DNA of 64,000 nucleotides from Hysterangium stoloniferum (Eukaryota; Basidiomycota; Agaricomycetes; Hysterangiales; Hysterangiaceae): positions 434,001 to 498,000 of the forward strand of contig WHVD01000033.1 of the NCBI GenBank assembly GCA_015178975.1. Reading direction: 5' to 3'. The number at the start of each line of letters is the position of its first letter. The first letter of the stretch is position 1. A program made the translations under genes and the position numbers. The notes beneath the pieces were generated by a model that saw only the letters and a list, made by a program, of their open reading frames with translations, made no database searches and was not told the DNA's origin. Below, one piece after another: positions 10,673 through 21,645 of the stretch.

Positions 10673-13600
10673 ATGAACACTCCTCCTCCTGATAATCATA
10701 CTCTTTGGGATAAAGAGAAAGTTGTAGCTGCTGCTACATCTACCAGTCAATGTCGGAAAACGATCCTGTCTCTTCAAGGCGATACTGCTCGGAAGGCGCT
10801 TACTTGGCTTCAAGAGGTGGGAACGAGAAATTAGCCCCTGATTGCTTTTACAATTGCGCACTATGTAGGAACTCGACGCTGGTCGAAAATCTGATCGACA
10901 TATCATTATCAAAGTTATGACGCATCTCGCTGGGGAGTCCAACCAACTTCCAGCAAACATCTGGCTAAAAAACGTCGATTATAATCCTGAGCTCCCAGCC
11001 GACGGGTCATTAGACGCTGTCTATAGAGGATCGTGGAACACGTTAGACGTAGTTCTAAAGATGCAGCGTCATCAGAACACCACGCTGGTGGACAAGGTAT
11101 TGTGATATATTATTCTTCCACCTGTTCAAACCCACTTGGCATTTTCAAGAAATTTTGCAGAGAAGTACTACTATGGCGTCAACTAAGGCACGATAATGTT
11201 CTTCCTTTCCTGGGATTATTTCAGCCACCCGATAGGTCTGGTGTCGCAATAATTTCCCGGTGGAAACCTCGAGGCAATCTTATGGACTACATAAAGGACG
11301 TACGGAACCCCGATAGGTTCAAGCTGGTAGTATATCATGTTTACCTGTTCTTCAAAGAAATTTCATACCTTCCCATAGATGATGGGAGCGTCTGCTGGAT
11401 TGACTTACCTCCACGAGCACGAACCCGTAGCGATCCATGGAAATCTAAAGCCGGCAAGTGCACACCATTATATCATGCCTGTACCAAGTTAATGTTAGGT
11501 CATTCTTAGGAGAATGTCTTGGTCAATTACGACGGAAAAGCTTTACTAGCAGACTTTGGATCTTCCCAAGCACAACCGGAATTGTCAAACATACATTCTA
11601 GTACGGAGACCGGCGAGAAATACTGTTACACGGCTCCCGAGCTTATCGCGGATTCTGGGAAACCAACCACATTTAGCGATGTATGGGCCCTCGGAATGAT
11701 TATATACGTAGCATTTACGGGAAAACGGCCATATGCCGAACTGAACAAGGGACAGGCCGTTACAGCCATACAGCGAGGGCAGAAACCTCAACCGCCGACG
11801 TTTTTGGCCACACAAAGGGGTCTATCCAGCGAGTTGTGGAGCTATTTGGAAGAATTCTGTTGGGCGAAAGAACCTGGCGAACGGACGCTCGCGCGGAATT
11901 GCCGCGCAAGTTTGAAAGCCTTCGAAGAGCGCTGGCTTGAGAATGTGGATCTGACTTCACCTCGTGTATGTGTTATCCTTGTTTCTGGGATTTCTTAAAT
12001 AGTAAAGCGACTGGGCGAATCATCAGGAAGTGACCGAGGTCAGGACTGCGTTGACTGTTTATAAAAGCTCGCAATAATGCTTGGGGCTGCTCTTAGATCT
12101 TACAGGTTCCACTGACTTATATTCATCACACCGACACTTTGAAATCCTTGGAGGAACAGTTCGGAGTTACAATCGTGAAAGAAGGCACTGATGGATTGAA
12201 GGTTTGACCAAATTAGATACCTGCACCTTTGACCCATGGTTTTCATAGGTTATGGGCAAAGAGTACAACGTTGCTATGACACTGACCGAAATACGACGAG
12301 ATCCCCAGTTCTTGGTGCGCCCCGTACCATTGGCTTTGAAATTGCTTTTCCGTTTTTTTAATTGTTTATGCTGCCAGGTTAAATGCCCGATCACTGTTGT
12401 CGAACACCACACAATTCCTACTCGATTTCATAACCGACTATTATCTTCAACCATAATAGATGAAATTAGTGCAGAACTCTCAGTGACGATTAAGTTTCAA
12501 CCTAATACTGCAATCCTGGAAGGAACTCATGAGAATATCCAAGAGGCAGTTTCACGGATAGGCTCTGTATGTATCAATGTACCAAACCGCCCCAAGGGCC
12601 GTTTTATGCTCTAAACGTCTGACTGTTTCATGTAATTGACTAATATAGACCGTTGGGAAACTTAGGCATCGCAATAGTGGCTTGGACTCACACTTCAATC
12701 AGATATTTCGGGGATCGCAGCTGCGACAGGACATTTCACACTCGGCGAACAGTGCTGCTGATGTACGTTGATCTAAGAAGTTGAAAGCTGACCTAAGATA
12801 CGCTTCCTCCTAGTCTGTTAGGGCAAGTGTTCTGCGAAATGAAGTGCCTGACCCTCCTCCCCTCCCGGAGCCTGTACCTCCTAGGTAGTGCTTCACTTTT
12901 GATGGCGGTTGCCATGTGTTCCTCATTTGGCTGGCGTTTTCTTTGCAGATCTGATGAACCAGACCCGGAACGGCGGTCTCGTGCCTTTGATAAAAAGGCC
13001 ATTGTAATCCCAGAGAGCGTACCAAAGAAAAAATCACAGCTTCAGCTCAAACCTCCAGAAGCTGAAGTCGTATTATGTGGGATGCGCATACCCAATGATC
13101 TACATCCAGACCTGCTAAGAGAAGGAAGTGTCCAGCAATTAGAGGATAAAACGGGTTCTCGGATCTATTTCCCTCGACACATTCTACACAGCACCTTTGG
13201 CATTCCAGAAAACCAGACGGAGCTACGAACGGTTAAACGGGAAGATCTTGTATTTATACATGGAACTCGCGAAGTTTGCGAAACTTCACGGCGAGAATTG
13301 GAGGTATATATTATATATTCTGAGGAAAGCCGCCACGGTAATGTTGACGGGGTCTTCTGTCATCGATAGGCGATGGTCAAGAAATTGGATGCAAGTTTGC
13401 ACCAAATAGCCCGGTTTGGTGCAAAATACGTATGTAGAGTTTCATGTAACACACACCCCTCTTACCCATTTCTATTATCTGTGTAGCATTACGAAGTTCA
13501 TGGATTAGTTTATGAAGAACTACGGCGTATGGACATCCAAGTTGAAACCTCTTCTAATGTCTGGCCCCTTCAACCCGCCAGTCCACCAACGCCTCCGCTC

Positions 13601-14048
13601 CCACACTTGAAGAGCGACGAGTATGCATGGTCAGTCGTTCGAAGGTTCGACCGTAGCGACGACGAGGACTGCGCATGGCATCTTCGAGCCAAGTCGGTCG
13701 AAGAGCTAAAGGCGGGATATCGTATTTTATCCAAAGCTGTCCAGGCGGTGTCTGCCGCAAGCTACGTCGGGCGACTGTTTTTCCACAGAAGCCATGCATT
13801 TTCGCCTCCGTCGGAGATAAAGAGGCAGGTGCTTCAGCGGTTACAGAAGGACTTTAGTGTGAAGATCGTGCTCCCTCACGGGGACAACATCGTCAGGATT
13901 ATTGGTACATTGTGATACGATTCTCCGCGCTCGTGCTGTTTCTGACTAATTTTAACCAGGGTCGAAAAAGAGGGTGGAGGCAGCCAGAGGAGATGTTGTG
14001 AAATTTCTTGACACAAATTGGATGACCATGCTGGACATGACGCTGTAG
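10673..14048 (+). CDS. kinase/pseudokinase fused to KH-like RNA-binding repeats
   Basis: Spliced in frame, this gives a protein of about 850 aa. First half: a TKL-like kinase domain with the Gly-loop region SLDAVYRGSW, the Lys in DVVLKMQ, a Glu in KFCREVLLWRQLRHDNVLPF, the catalytic loop IHGNLKPENVLV (Asn where the base Asp normally stands), LADFGSS and YTAPEL. Exons 10673-10816, 10869-11096, 11150-11326, 11379-11453 and 11510-11965 are all phase 0. A strong 61 nt intron (GTATGT..CAG) then joins 12027-12056 and 12106-12201. The second half holds several KH-like folds without a GxxG loop, best seen at VQQLEDKTGSRIYF plus LVFIHGTREVCETSRREL, and at IKRQVLQRLQKDFSVKIVLP plus GSKKRVEAARGDVVKFL. 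A proline-rich linker lies near 12860-12890. The KH part resembles vigilin/Scp160 in style. Two adjacent genes remain possible, but I see no stop and no promoter at the joint. Confidence 0.68.
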
Positions 14049-14895
14049 GACTGTTAGAGAATTGTTTTAATGTTGTTGGACGTTTGTTGTAATGCCATCG
14101 ATGTATTATTAGTCGCGTACAAAGCACTCGACACTGACCACCGCTTGAGATTGCCGATTGTTCACACGGTGGGAATTTTTGTTCTATTTTGGCTCTTCAG
14201 AATTCTTTTGTTGTGGTCCGAGTCGATGGCGACGATGCAGAGAGCTGGACAAGTACACGTGCGGGGCACAGCTCGAGCTCGAGTCGTTTACACCGGAAAA
14301 AGCCCCGGATCCCAAATCTCAAAGGATCCTTGGTGGTGGAGGCTGGATCCTTGACCGATCTTGATTCGGTCAAGGATCTGACCGGTGATTCGCCGAGTTT
14401 ATATCACACTCAGCCTCCATCAAGGATCCTTTTGAGATTTTGGATCCGGGGTGGTATACGAACGTTCAACATTTTAGAAATAACCACATGTTTCATTGGG
14501 AGACGCTGATTTTCTCACTCCTTAAGGGACCGCGACCATCACGCGGCCTCCCACATTCGCTACCAGCCTTTTTCGGTGACTCGTGGCATTACTTTGAGGG
14601 AACGTGCTTGTCGGGAGGTGTCAGATTCTCCCACTGGCAGCAAGGAAATTTCTATTAAAATCAAACAATAATTCAGAGATACTGTGATGTATATTATTGA
14701 GTTAAATAAAATAGCAACCCACAATAATGATGCGAACTTACAACTATAATAAGAGACTTCTGCTTTCAGCAATTTGTAGTAGACGCCGGAAATTCCCGAA
14801 ATGGATGGACACCGGCAATTGCTTTGTGAGTGATACCAGTTACAATTTACCGGCTCCTTTCACATTTAATCGCCTTGACACTACCTGTTTAATAT
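14049..14895. other. intergenic with a fold-back element
   Basis: About 850 bp between the kinase-KH gene and the SET5-like gene. It holds the inverted repeat listed at 14283-14465 and, just before the next gene, an AATATATG stretch at the start codon. No gene is evident. Confidence 0.45.
14283..14465. repeat. fold-back (inverted repeat) element
   Basis: Outer arms of about 42 bp (14303-14344 and 14411-14451; CCCCGGATCC at the tip, with AAATCTCAAAGGATCC inside) enclose a second, perfect hairpin with 12 bp arms ATCCTTGACCGA and TCGGTCAAGGAT around a 7 nt loop (14347-14377). The outer arms extend loosely to about 14283 and 14465. This is the form of a small MITE or of a structured transcript precursor. 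I see no transposase and no clear target duplication. Confidence 0.6.
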
Positions 14896-16530
14896 ATGAC
14901 TGCTATATCTGCTCCAATCTCTCCAAGTGACGAGGAGCTCATCGCTGCTCTACGCCCTCTACGTCTCGAGAATCCGACGCTGGGGTTAGCCAAGTTTCAT
15001 GCTCTGTTATTGAAGAGACAACCGTCATGGACCGTCTCGGAGAAAAGATTCCGGAAGGTGGTGCAGAACAATGGGCTGAGTGCATTGAAGGCAGCGGAAT
15101 CTGGTTCACATGAGGTTGAGAGCGAGAGCGAGAGCAAGATATATCCGACGTTCAGGATTAATGAGGGGCTTGATGTGACAAAGTGGACGTCGAAGGTCGA
15201 GGTGAAATACTTTGGGAGGAAGAAAGGAAAGGGTCTCGTGGCGAAGGGTGCAATTGCGAAAGGGGAGACTATTTGGAAAGAAGGTGAGATATGAGCTTTC
15301 GGGAGTCGTCGGTTTCATTCACGCCGCCTCGCTCTGTAAGATCCATGGATTATTGCCCCTGAATGGTATGCTATTCTGTGCCCCTTCTTTACCTTTGTAA
15401 AAAAACCATTCAAAGGGTTATATACCGCGGTCAAGAACATTCCCTATCATGCATGCACTGTACCACACCCCTCTCTGAGTCCCGAATGGTCGTCTCATGC
15501 CCCACCGCTCCTTGTGTCGGAAGATTCTGCAACCGCCTGTGTCTAGCTAAATCTGCCATGGTCCACCCATACCTGTGCCGCGGCCAGAACCCTGGTGCAG
15601 CCGCTTTATTGGATTTAGCTAAACGCAGTTCATGGATAGGCCTCCATGCGCTCGCTCACCAGACGGCCAAAGTCCTCGCTGGGAATGAAAAGAGTGACGG
15701 AGAACGAGAGGGACAGTGGCGGATTGTTCGGGGATTTGCTGAGATGGGTATGGAGGACAGGGTGAAAGAAAATGGGTAGGCTGTTGTAACAGGACTTTTG
15801 TCTCTAAAACTTCATTTATTCTATGTTTTCTAGTCAAACAGCAACGCCCAGGGATCGTGTGGCATGGGAAAATGCTCATAAAGTATTTATGCAGGCATTT
15901 CGCCGTCCCATCGATGAATCACACCAGAAGAAACTCGCAAAACTCACAAGGCTGGCTCTCCCCGATGATATCGAGAACGAGCTTTTCTCGTATGAGGGTT
16001 TCCTACGGGGACTTGGCCGTATGAATTTAAGTAAGCCTCGCATGAATTGTGAGCAATACTCCCGATCGACTCATGAATTATTTCAGACCTGGAAGCTCAT
16101 GGCGGACTCTATATCCTCCACTCTCATCTTAATCACGCCTGTGGACCTAATGTATCGGTCCGACATCTCGATCAGCGTTCGGCTCTCGGTCGAATTACCC
16201 TCATAGCGCTCGAAGATATCGAGGTGAGCTCAAACTACCTTTCTTGAGAAAAGTAGTCGCTTACCCCTTATCGGTCCTGCACAGCCTGGTCAAGAGCTCT
16301 TGATCACATACGTGAACCCTGACGCGGGCGTTCGTGAACGAAGACGCCTCCTCCGCGAGTGGGGCTTTGGCGAGTGCAACTGTAAACAATGTGAGAAGGA
16401 GGCTGCTGAACTCACACCGGAGGCGGGGGCGGAGCTTATAAAAAATGGGGAGAGTGAAGGAGAAGGAAGCTCTTTGCCCATTGATCACCCGGATTTGGAG
16501 CACGAGTTGAGGGAGGGTTTTGGGTTGTGA
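14896..16530 (+). CDS. set5: SET5-like SET-domain protein methyltransferase
   Basis: A lysine methyltransferase of the Set5/SMYD type; yeast Set5 methylates histone H4 tails. Exon 1 (14896-15281) encodes an N-terminal head and the SET entry VEVKYFGRKKGKGLVAKG. A 26 nt microexon (15340-15365) supplies DPWIIAPE. The next exon holds a Cys-rich insert (CMHC..SCPTAPCVGRFCNRLC) of zinc-binding type in the place of the MYND insert of SMYD proteins. Later exons give the core LNHACGPNVSVRHL, ITLIALEDIEPGQELLITYV and the post-SET WGFGECNCKQCEKE. The protein ends at TGA 16528-16530 after a Glu-rich tail; total about 440 aa. All introns are short with GT..AG ends. It looks intact. The substrate is inferred from the family. 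Confidence 0.82.
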
Positions 16531-17082
16531 GCTATAAAACATTGACTTTTGAAATACGGGGATATTACGTGGTTTTTATTTGTGTGGCTATAATATTAGA
16601 CAAGATATAGTTTTTGCAAATTCCCGAATCGTCTCATCTGGTGGTTTATGGCGAGCCTCTGAAAATGATATGCATGTATAGTTTGATCCCACGCTTGCAC
16701 ATGCATAACTGGTGAATCTATTTATATAGTTCAAGTGTATTTGTTGGTTCGTTTCAAAAAAACAATAAAACAATTTTGAAAAGAAGGGACCGAGCTGTAT
16801 TAAAAACGAGTTAGGAAAAAAAGTTGCGAATACCACAAAACCCCCAAAAACGGTAGTAAAGGGTACGCTGTAAAAGGAAGTGGTCCGTGCACCCAAATTA
16901 AAGCGGCGCCTCGGCTGAATTCACTACTGTCAGCCACTCTACAAAAAGAGCGTCACGTGTCTTGTGCGTGCGGCGTGTCTTGTCACGTTACCCCCATCCC
17001 CTGCGCGCTCGGTACAGTGGTGTAGCGCAGAAGACCATTGTCTTTCCCCTTTCACCATAAGCATCGAAGCCTGCAACTCACC
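16531..17082. other. intergenic, promoter of the bHLH gene
   Basis: 550 bp between the SET5-like gene and the Cbf1-like gene, both on the plus strand. The part near 16952 holds a Cbf1-type E-box (listed separately). The first 300 bp are AT-rich with nothing recognisable. Confidence 0.5.
16952..16959. promoter_or_regulatory. Cbf1-type E-box (GTCACGTG)
   Basis: GTCACGTG fits the CDEI/Cbf1 consensus RTCACRTG exactly and lies 124 bp upstream of the start codon of the Cbf1-like gene. An eight-base match can occur by chance; the placement is what makes it notable. Confidence 0.5.
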
Positions 17083-18665
17083 ATGTCTCAGCTTATCCCC
17101 CCCAACATCCCAGAGCTACAGGGACAGCCACCTCAATCAGATATCCACCCCCACGCACGGCAGAATCACAACCAGCCTCCTCGACCAGGTATGGGACCTG
17201 GGCCTGATCCCAATCTCGACCCAAAGCTTAGCGGAGAGCAGCTGCAACTTGCGGGACTCGATCCGAACCAGATTTTGAGCCTGTTAAGGCATTTACCGGG
17301 TATTTTTAATAAGGTGTGTGGCGGGGGTTGGGATACATCTCATCGTGCTGTCGCTTTTTGGATTGGACCATCGCTGATGGGCGAATGTTTCTGAACAGGA
17401 AGGCGGAAATATGACGGCTACGGAGCAGATACAGCAGCATCTTGCGGCGGGGTGAAGTCGTCCATCTTATCTTCGCAGTTCTACGCAGTCTTACTCTGAA
17501 TGTCGTTATTCCGTTATCAGCGCCCGCCCGATGCCCGGTCCTTCAAATTTCACATTCACAACGACACCTGGTCCCGAGCTCCCGTCGACCTCTGTCCCAC
17601 CACCTGGACCGGTGCGATATTATACATGGCCAACTGATAAGGGCGCTGACAGTGCAGGTGGTCCACAGAACGGAAAACCTAACAAACGCAAGCGTGGGGG
17701 CAAGGCTCCTGGGAGCGGCGATGATGCTGAAGGTAACGAGGAGGCAGAGGACTGGACAAGACAAAGGAAGGACAATCACGTGAGTGCCATGTCATGCGCC
17801 ATGCGCTCTCACGTTGACATGTCTTTGTTACCGATTGTAGAAAGAGGTGGAGCGGCGTCGTCGTGGAAATATTAACGAGGGAATCAACGAGCTTGCGCGA
17901 ATTGTGCCCAACGGGAGCGGCGAGAAAGCTAAGGTGAGCTTTTTTTTATAGCATATCCCATCCTGGAGTCATGGCTAATCTCGGATTGAGACGCAGGGAG
18001 CTATTCTGAACCGTGCAGTTCAATACATCCACCATCTGAAGGAAAATGAAGCAAGGAATATCGAGAAATGGACGTTGGAGAAATTGCTTATGGATCAGGT
18101 ATTTGTCAAGTTGTCAGGATGTGACGTCCTGGCGGGGACTAAATTTTTGTCTCAAGGCAATGGGCGACTTACAGGCACAGCTCGAAGAAATGCGTCGCCT
18201 GCTAGACGAAGAACATCAAGCCAAGGAACGTGCACTCATTGAACTCGACGTCATCCGCGCTGGTGGCCGTGCAGCGGGCGTGCACATGGCTCGCATGGCC
18301 GCAGGGACAAACTCTAACTCCCCCGCTAACCCGACCCCTAATGCGTTCGATACGCGCGACAGAGCGTACCATCCCTCAGACCGACATCACCATATGCAGT
18401 CCCACGATGGTTAGTTAGCCACGTTTGACTTGACTTCGTTTTTAGCTGTAGACCCTGTCTGACGAATGAGAGTATAGATAGTGAAGATACGAAGCTAGAC
18501 GAAGAAAATCAGGCTCCGGGCGACAGTGATGGAGGTGGAGGTGGAGCACTGAGAGAACCGGACATCGCAGAGGATCATGCGAACTCGGATCATGACGCGG
18601 AAGGCGACGGCGAGGAGGAGGGCGGCGGGGAGGGGCCGGATGCGAAAAGACGACGGGTTGAATGA
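17083..18665 (+). CDS. cbf1: Cbf1-like bHLH transcription factor
   Basis: A nuclear DNA-binding protein of the Cbf1 class, which binds RTCACRTG at promoters (sulfur amino-acid genes in yeast) and at yeast centromeres. First exons (17083-17313, 17399-17451, 17521-17779) encode a Pro/Gln-rich, low-complexity N-terminal half. The bHLH domain begins at the next junction (DNH|KEVERRRRGNINEGIN) and continues with ELARIVPNGSGEKAKG and AILNRAVQYIHHLKENEARN. The stretch IEKWTLEKLL followed by a long heptad segment (MGDLQAQLEEMRRLLDEEHQ) is characteristic of Cbf1 orthologs. The last exon is acidic and Gly-rich and ends in DAKRRRVE, a likely nuclear localisation signal. The start is the first ATG in frame. 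The gene looks intact. Role in centromeres cannot be inferred here. Confidence 0.85.
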
Positions 18666-19257
18666 ACCTGTATTGTTTGATTGTGTGGTTAGTATCGTTT
18701 CTCCCTTCCCTCCTGTTCTGGACCGTTGTGTATCCTCCATATGCTTTGTTGCAACGCTTCTCCCCCCCCTCCATGTGCATATTTAGGTATCGCATGTTGT
18801 GATTGTTCTGTTTTTCTTTTTATGTTTTTGAAATGTATACTAGATTGCTGGGATTTTATTTCCGGGAATATCTAAGTCGAGCCAAGGTCATTTAGGCGTG
18901 CATCCTGGGTTTGATCTTCGAGCTATGCAAGAGTCTCTTTTTTTTATGATTTTCCGCATCTCCCCTGTTCAAACAGGAGGTGGTAAGCCAACCGGTAGAC
19001 GCCCGTCTCGAGCCAGAAGTCAACTTCAGCACCACCCTTCCTTGGATATTCTGTAGGAGTCTTCCAAAGGAAACAAAGTTATTTTATATAATAACAAACG
19101 CTCCTAACGGCTGTATACTGTACGGACGACCGGGGCGCCGAAGGACACGTTTCCATTCAGGCTCCACTTGACCTTGTACGGGCGGGGAAGCGCAACCACA
19201 ATATATTTCTTCAGAGCTTGTTTCGAGTAGCCATAGCGGCCAGTGCAGCAGCGTACA
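18666..19257. other. intergenic
   Basis: 590 bp between the Cbf1-like gene and the exchanger gene on the same strand; it should hold a terminator and a promoter. I see no repeat or further gene. Confidence 0.45.
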
Positions 19258-21645
19258 ATGTCAACCTCGACCATAGGCGCGACAGAGCCCCCTGGGCCGA
19301 CAGGCATCCCTGCTCCGACGGTAAGCAGTTGTTGTCTCTAAGCACGTCGACATCATTAACGTGGCAGCCTCTGTGTGGTGTGTGCAGATTGAAGAACATT
19401 ATTCGTCGTGGTCGCTGTTCATCGTCTGCATACTGCTCATCATTTCGCTATGGACGTCGTATTATTTGCAAATCAAGCGCATTCGCGTTGTACACGAGAC
19501 TATTATTTCGATTTTTGCCGGTATGGCGGTTGGCCTTGTCGTGCGGCTTGCGCCGGGGACGCTTATCAGGGAGATGTTGGTGCGTGGACAGTGTCATCGC
19601 GCTGTCGCTATTCGTAGTAAACCTTTCCTCAGACCTTCAAACACACGCTTTTTTTCAACCTGCTTCTGCCGCCTATTATTTTGAACTCGGGCTACGAGCT
19701 GAAGCAGGAGAATTTCTTCCGCAACTTTGGCAGCATACTCACCTTCGCCTTCGTGGGCACATTTATCTCTGCTGTTGGTCTCGGCGTGCTTGTGTATATA
19801 TGGTCCTTCCTGGGGCTCGAATCACTCAAGCTATCCCTCCTTGAATGTCTTATTTTCGGCTCCACGCTCAGCGCGACAGATCCTGTCACCATCCTTGCCA
19901 TTTTTACTCAATACAAGGTTGACCCTAATCTCTACAGCGTTATTTTCGGCGAGTCGATCCTCAATGACGCCGTTAGTATTGTAATGTACGACACGCTCTC
20001 CCAGTTTCATGGAGAGGAGATTTTTGTCTCCTCGCTCTTCCGCGGTATTGGCATCTTCCTTCTATCATTTTCGACTTCTATGGCCCTAGGCGTGTTCTTC
20101 GGCCTACTCGTGTCCCTCACGCTCAAACATTCCCACCTATCCTTCTACCCCTCCATCGAATCCTGCCTTGTTGCTCTCACGGCGTATACTTCCTACTTCT
20201 TTTCCAACGGGCTTCAAATGTCCGGAATTGTCTCCCTCCTTTTCTGCGGGATCACATTAAAGCACTACGCCTACCACACCATGTCCCGCCGCACGCAGCG
20301 CACCACAAAATACATATTCAGCATGCTAGCCCAGCTCTCCGAAAATTTCATCTTTATCTACCTCGGCCTCTCGATCTTTACCACCCCGCCGCGGGAGAAC
20401 AACCTCACGACATACATCAAGCCGCTTTTCATCGGTATCACGGTCGTCAGTGTTGTGTTTACGCGTTATGCGTCCGTATTCCCTCTCGCGGAGGCCATCA
20501 ACTTCTTCCACCGCCACGTCCGCGGACAGCGCCAGGACGAGCTGCCGCACTCATACCAAATGATGCTTTTCTGGGCTGGACTGCGCGGAGCAGTCGGCGT
20601 CGCGCTCGCAGCGGGCTTTCAAGGCCCCAACGCGGAAATACTCCGCACGACCGTCCTCGTCGTCGTCATCGCGACCGTCATCCTCTTCGGCGGCACGACG
20701 GCACGCATGCTCGAGGTGCTTGGTGTCCGCACGGGCGTGGAAGACGACGAGATGAGCGAGAGCGACGAGGGGGAGGCGGAGCGTGCGTTCTTCGGCCGTC
20801 CGTCGGCGGCGGCATCGGCAGTGCGCAGACGCTCGCTCCGCCATTCGCGCGAGTGGGGGACCCAGACGTACGGGTACACGGACGACCCGCACCCGGCGGC
20901 GCCCCATGCCACCCCTGCCGGGCCCATATTCTCCGCCCCGTCCTCGTCCGCGTCAGACTCGGACATTGGGGAGGTCCTCCCGATGTCGTCGCCGGTGCAC
21001 ACGCGGGCGGGCTCGCAGTCGCCGTTCCCCCCGCCGCAGCACCACGGGCGGACCAGCAACGAGCACGAGCACGAGCACAGCGCCGCAGACTCCCGGTGGT
21101 TCCAGGCGCTTGACGAGCGGTATTTCCTTCCGCTGTTCTCGAACGCGACTGCGAGCCGGACGTTCCATGCGCGGCGAAGGCGCGGAGATATAGAAGAGGA
21201 AGATTTGGAAGAGGGGGATGATCTCGGTGCGGGAGCTGGCGTCGAGCGGCGGCTGGGGGAGGACGGCGGCCTGGGACATGGCAATGGATACGGACAGGAA
21301 CGGCGGTGGGAGAGTCCGGGGGCGGCGGAGGGGAGTGGTGGTTCGCACGCGCAAGGGGGATCATCCGCTGCTGCCCGGAACTTCTCTGGGACCCTGGGTG
21401 AATTTTTTGACCATTTGCGGTGGGGGCGGGATCGGGACAGGGGCGAGCGGGATCGGGAGCTGGATGAGGCGCTTCCGCTTAATGACCAAGGGGGGAGTGG
21501 TCCTAATTCGCCGCCTCATCAGCAGCCGGAACGGGCGTCGTCGTTGTCGATAGGACGGGGCATGGCGAGTCCGTCGTTACGGGGGCTGGGGAGTCCGGGG
21601 TTGAGGGGGACGGGGGTTGGTAGTGGGAGTGCGGGGCGGGGGTGA
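19258..21645 (+). CDS. NHX-type Na+(K+)/H+ exchanger
   Basis: A CPA1-family antiporter of endosomes/vacuole (yeast Nhx1 type), exchanging luminal H+ for cytosolic Na+ or K+. Three exons (19258-19320, 19388-19579, 19633-21645) give about 755 aa. The membrane domain has about 11-12 hydrophobic segments. Family motifs are FFNLLLPPIILNSGY, LSATDPVTILAIF, the ion-binding VIFGESILNDAVSIV, and FWAGLRGAVGVALA. After the last membrane segment a cytosolic tail of about 290 residues is Ser/Gly/Glu-rich and low in complexity. That tail is unusually GC-rich (about 20.75-21.65 kb), which creates long but meaningless open frames on the opposite strand. The gene looks intact. Confidence 0.9.

Noticed and set aside
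10673-11998. Stand-alone kinase gene ending at the stop at about 11996
   Set aside because: That stop lies inside a strong GTATGT..CAG intron; removing the intron continues the frame into KH-like sequence, so the single-gene model is preferred.
20551-21364. Open frames of over 200 codons antisense to the exchanger gene
   Set aside because: They are shadows of the GC-rich third positions of the exchanger tail and show only Arg/Pro/Ser-rich low-complexity sequence.
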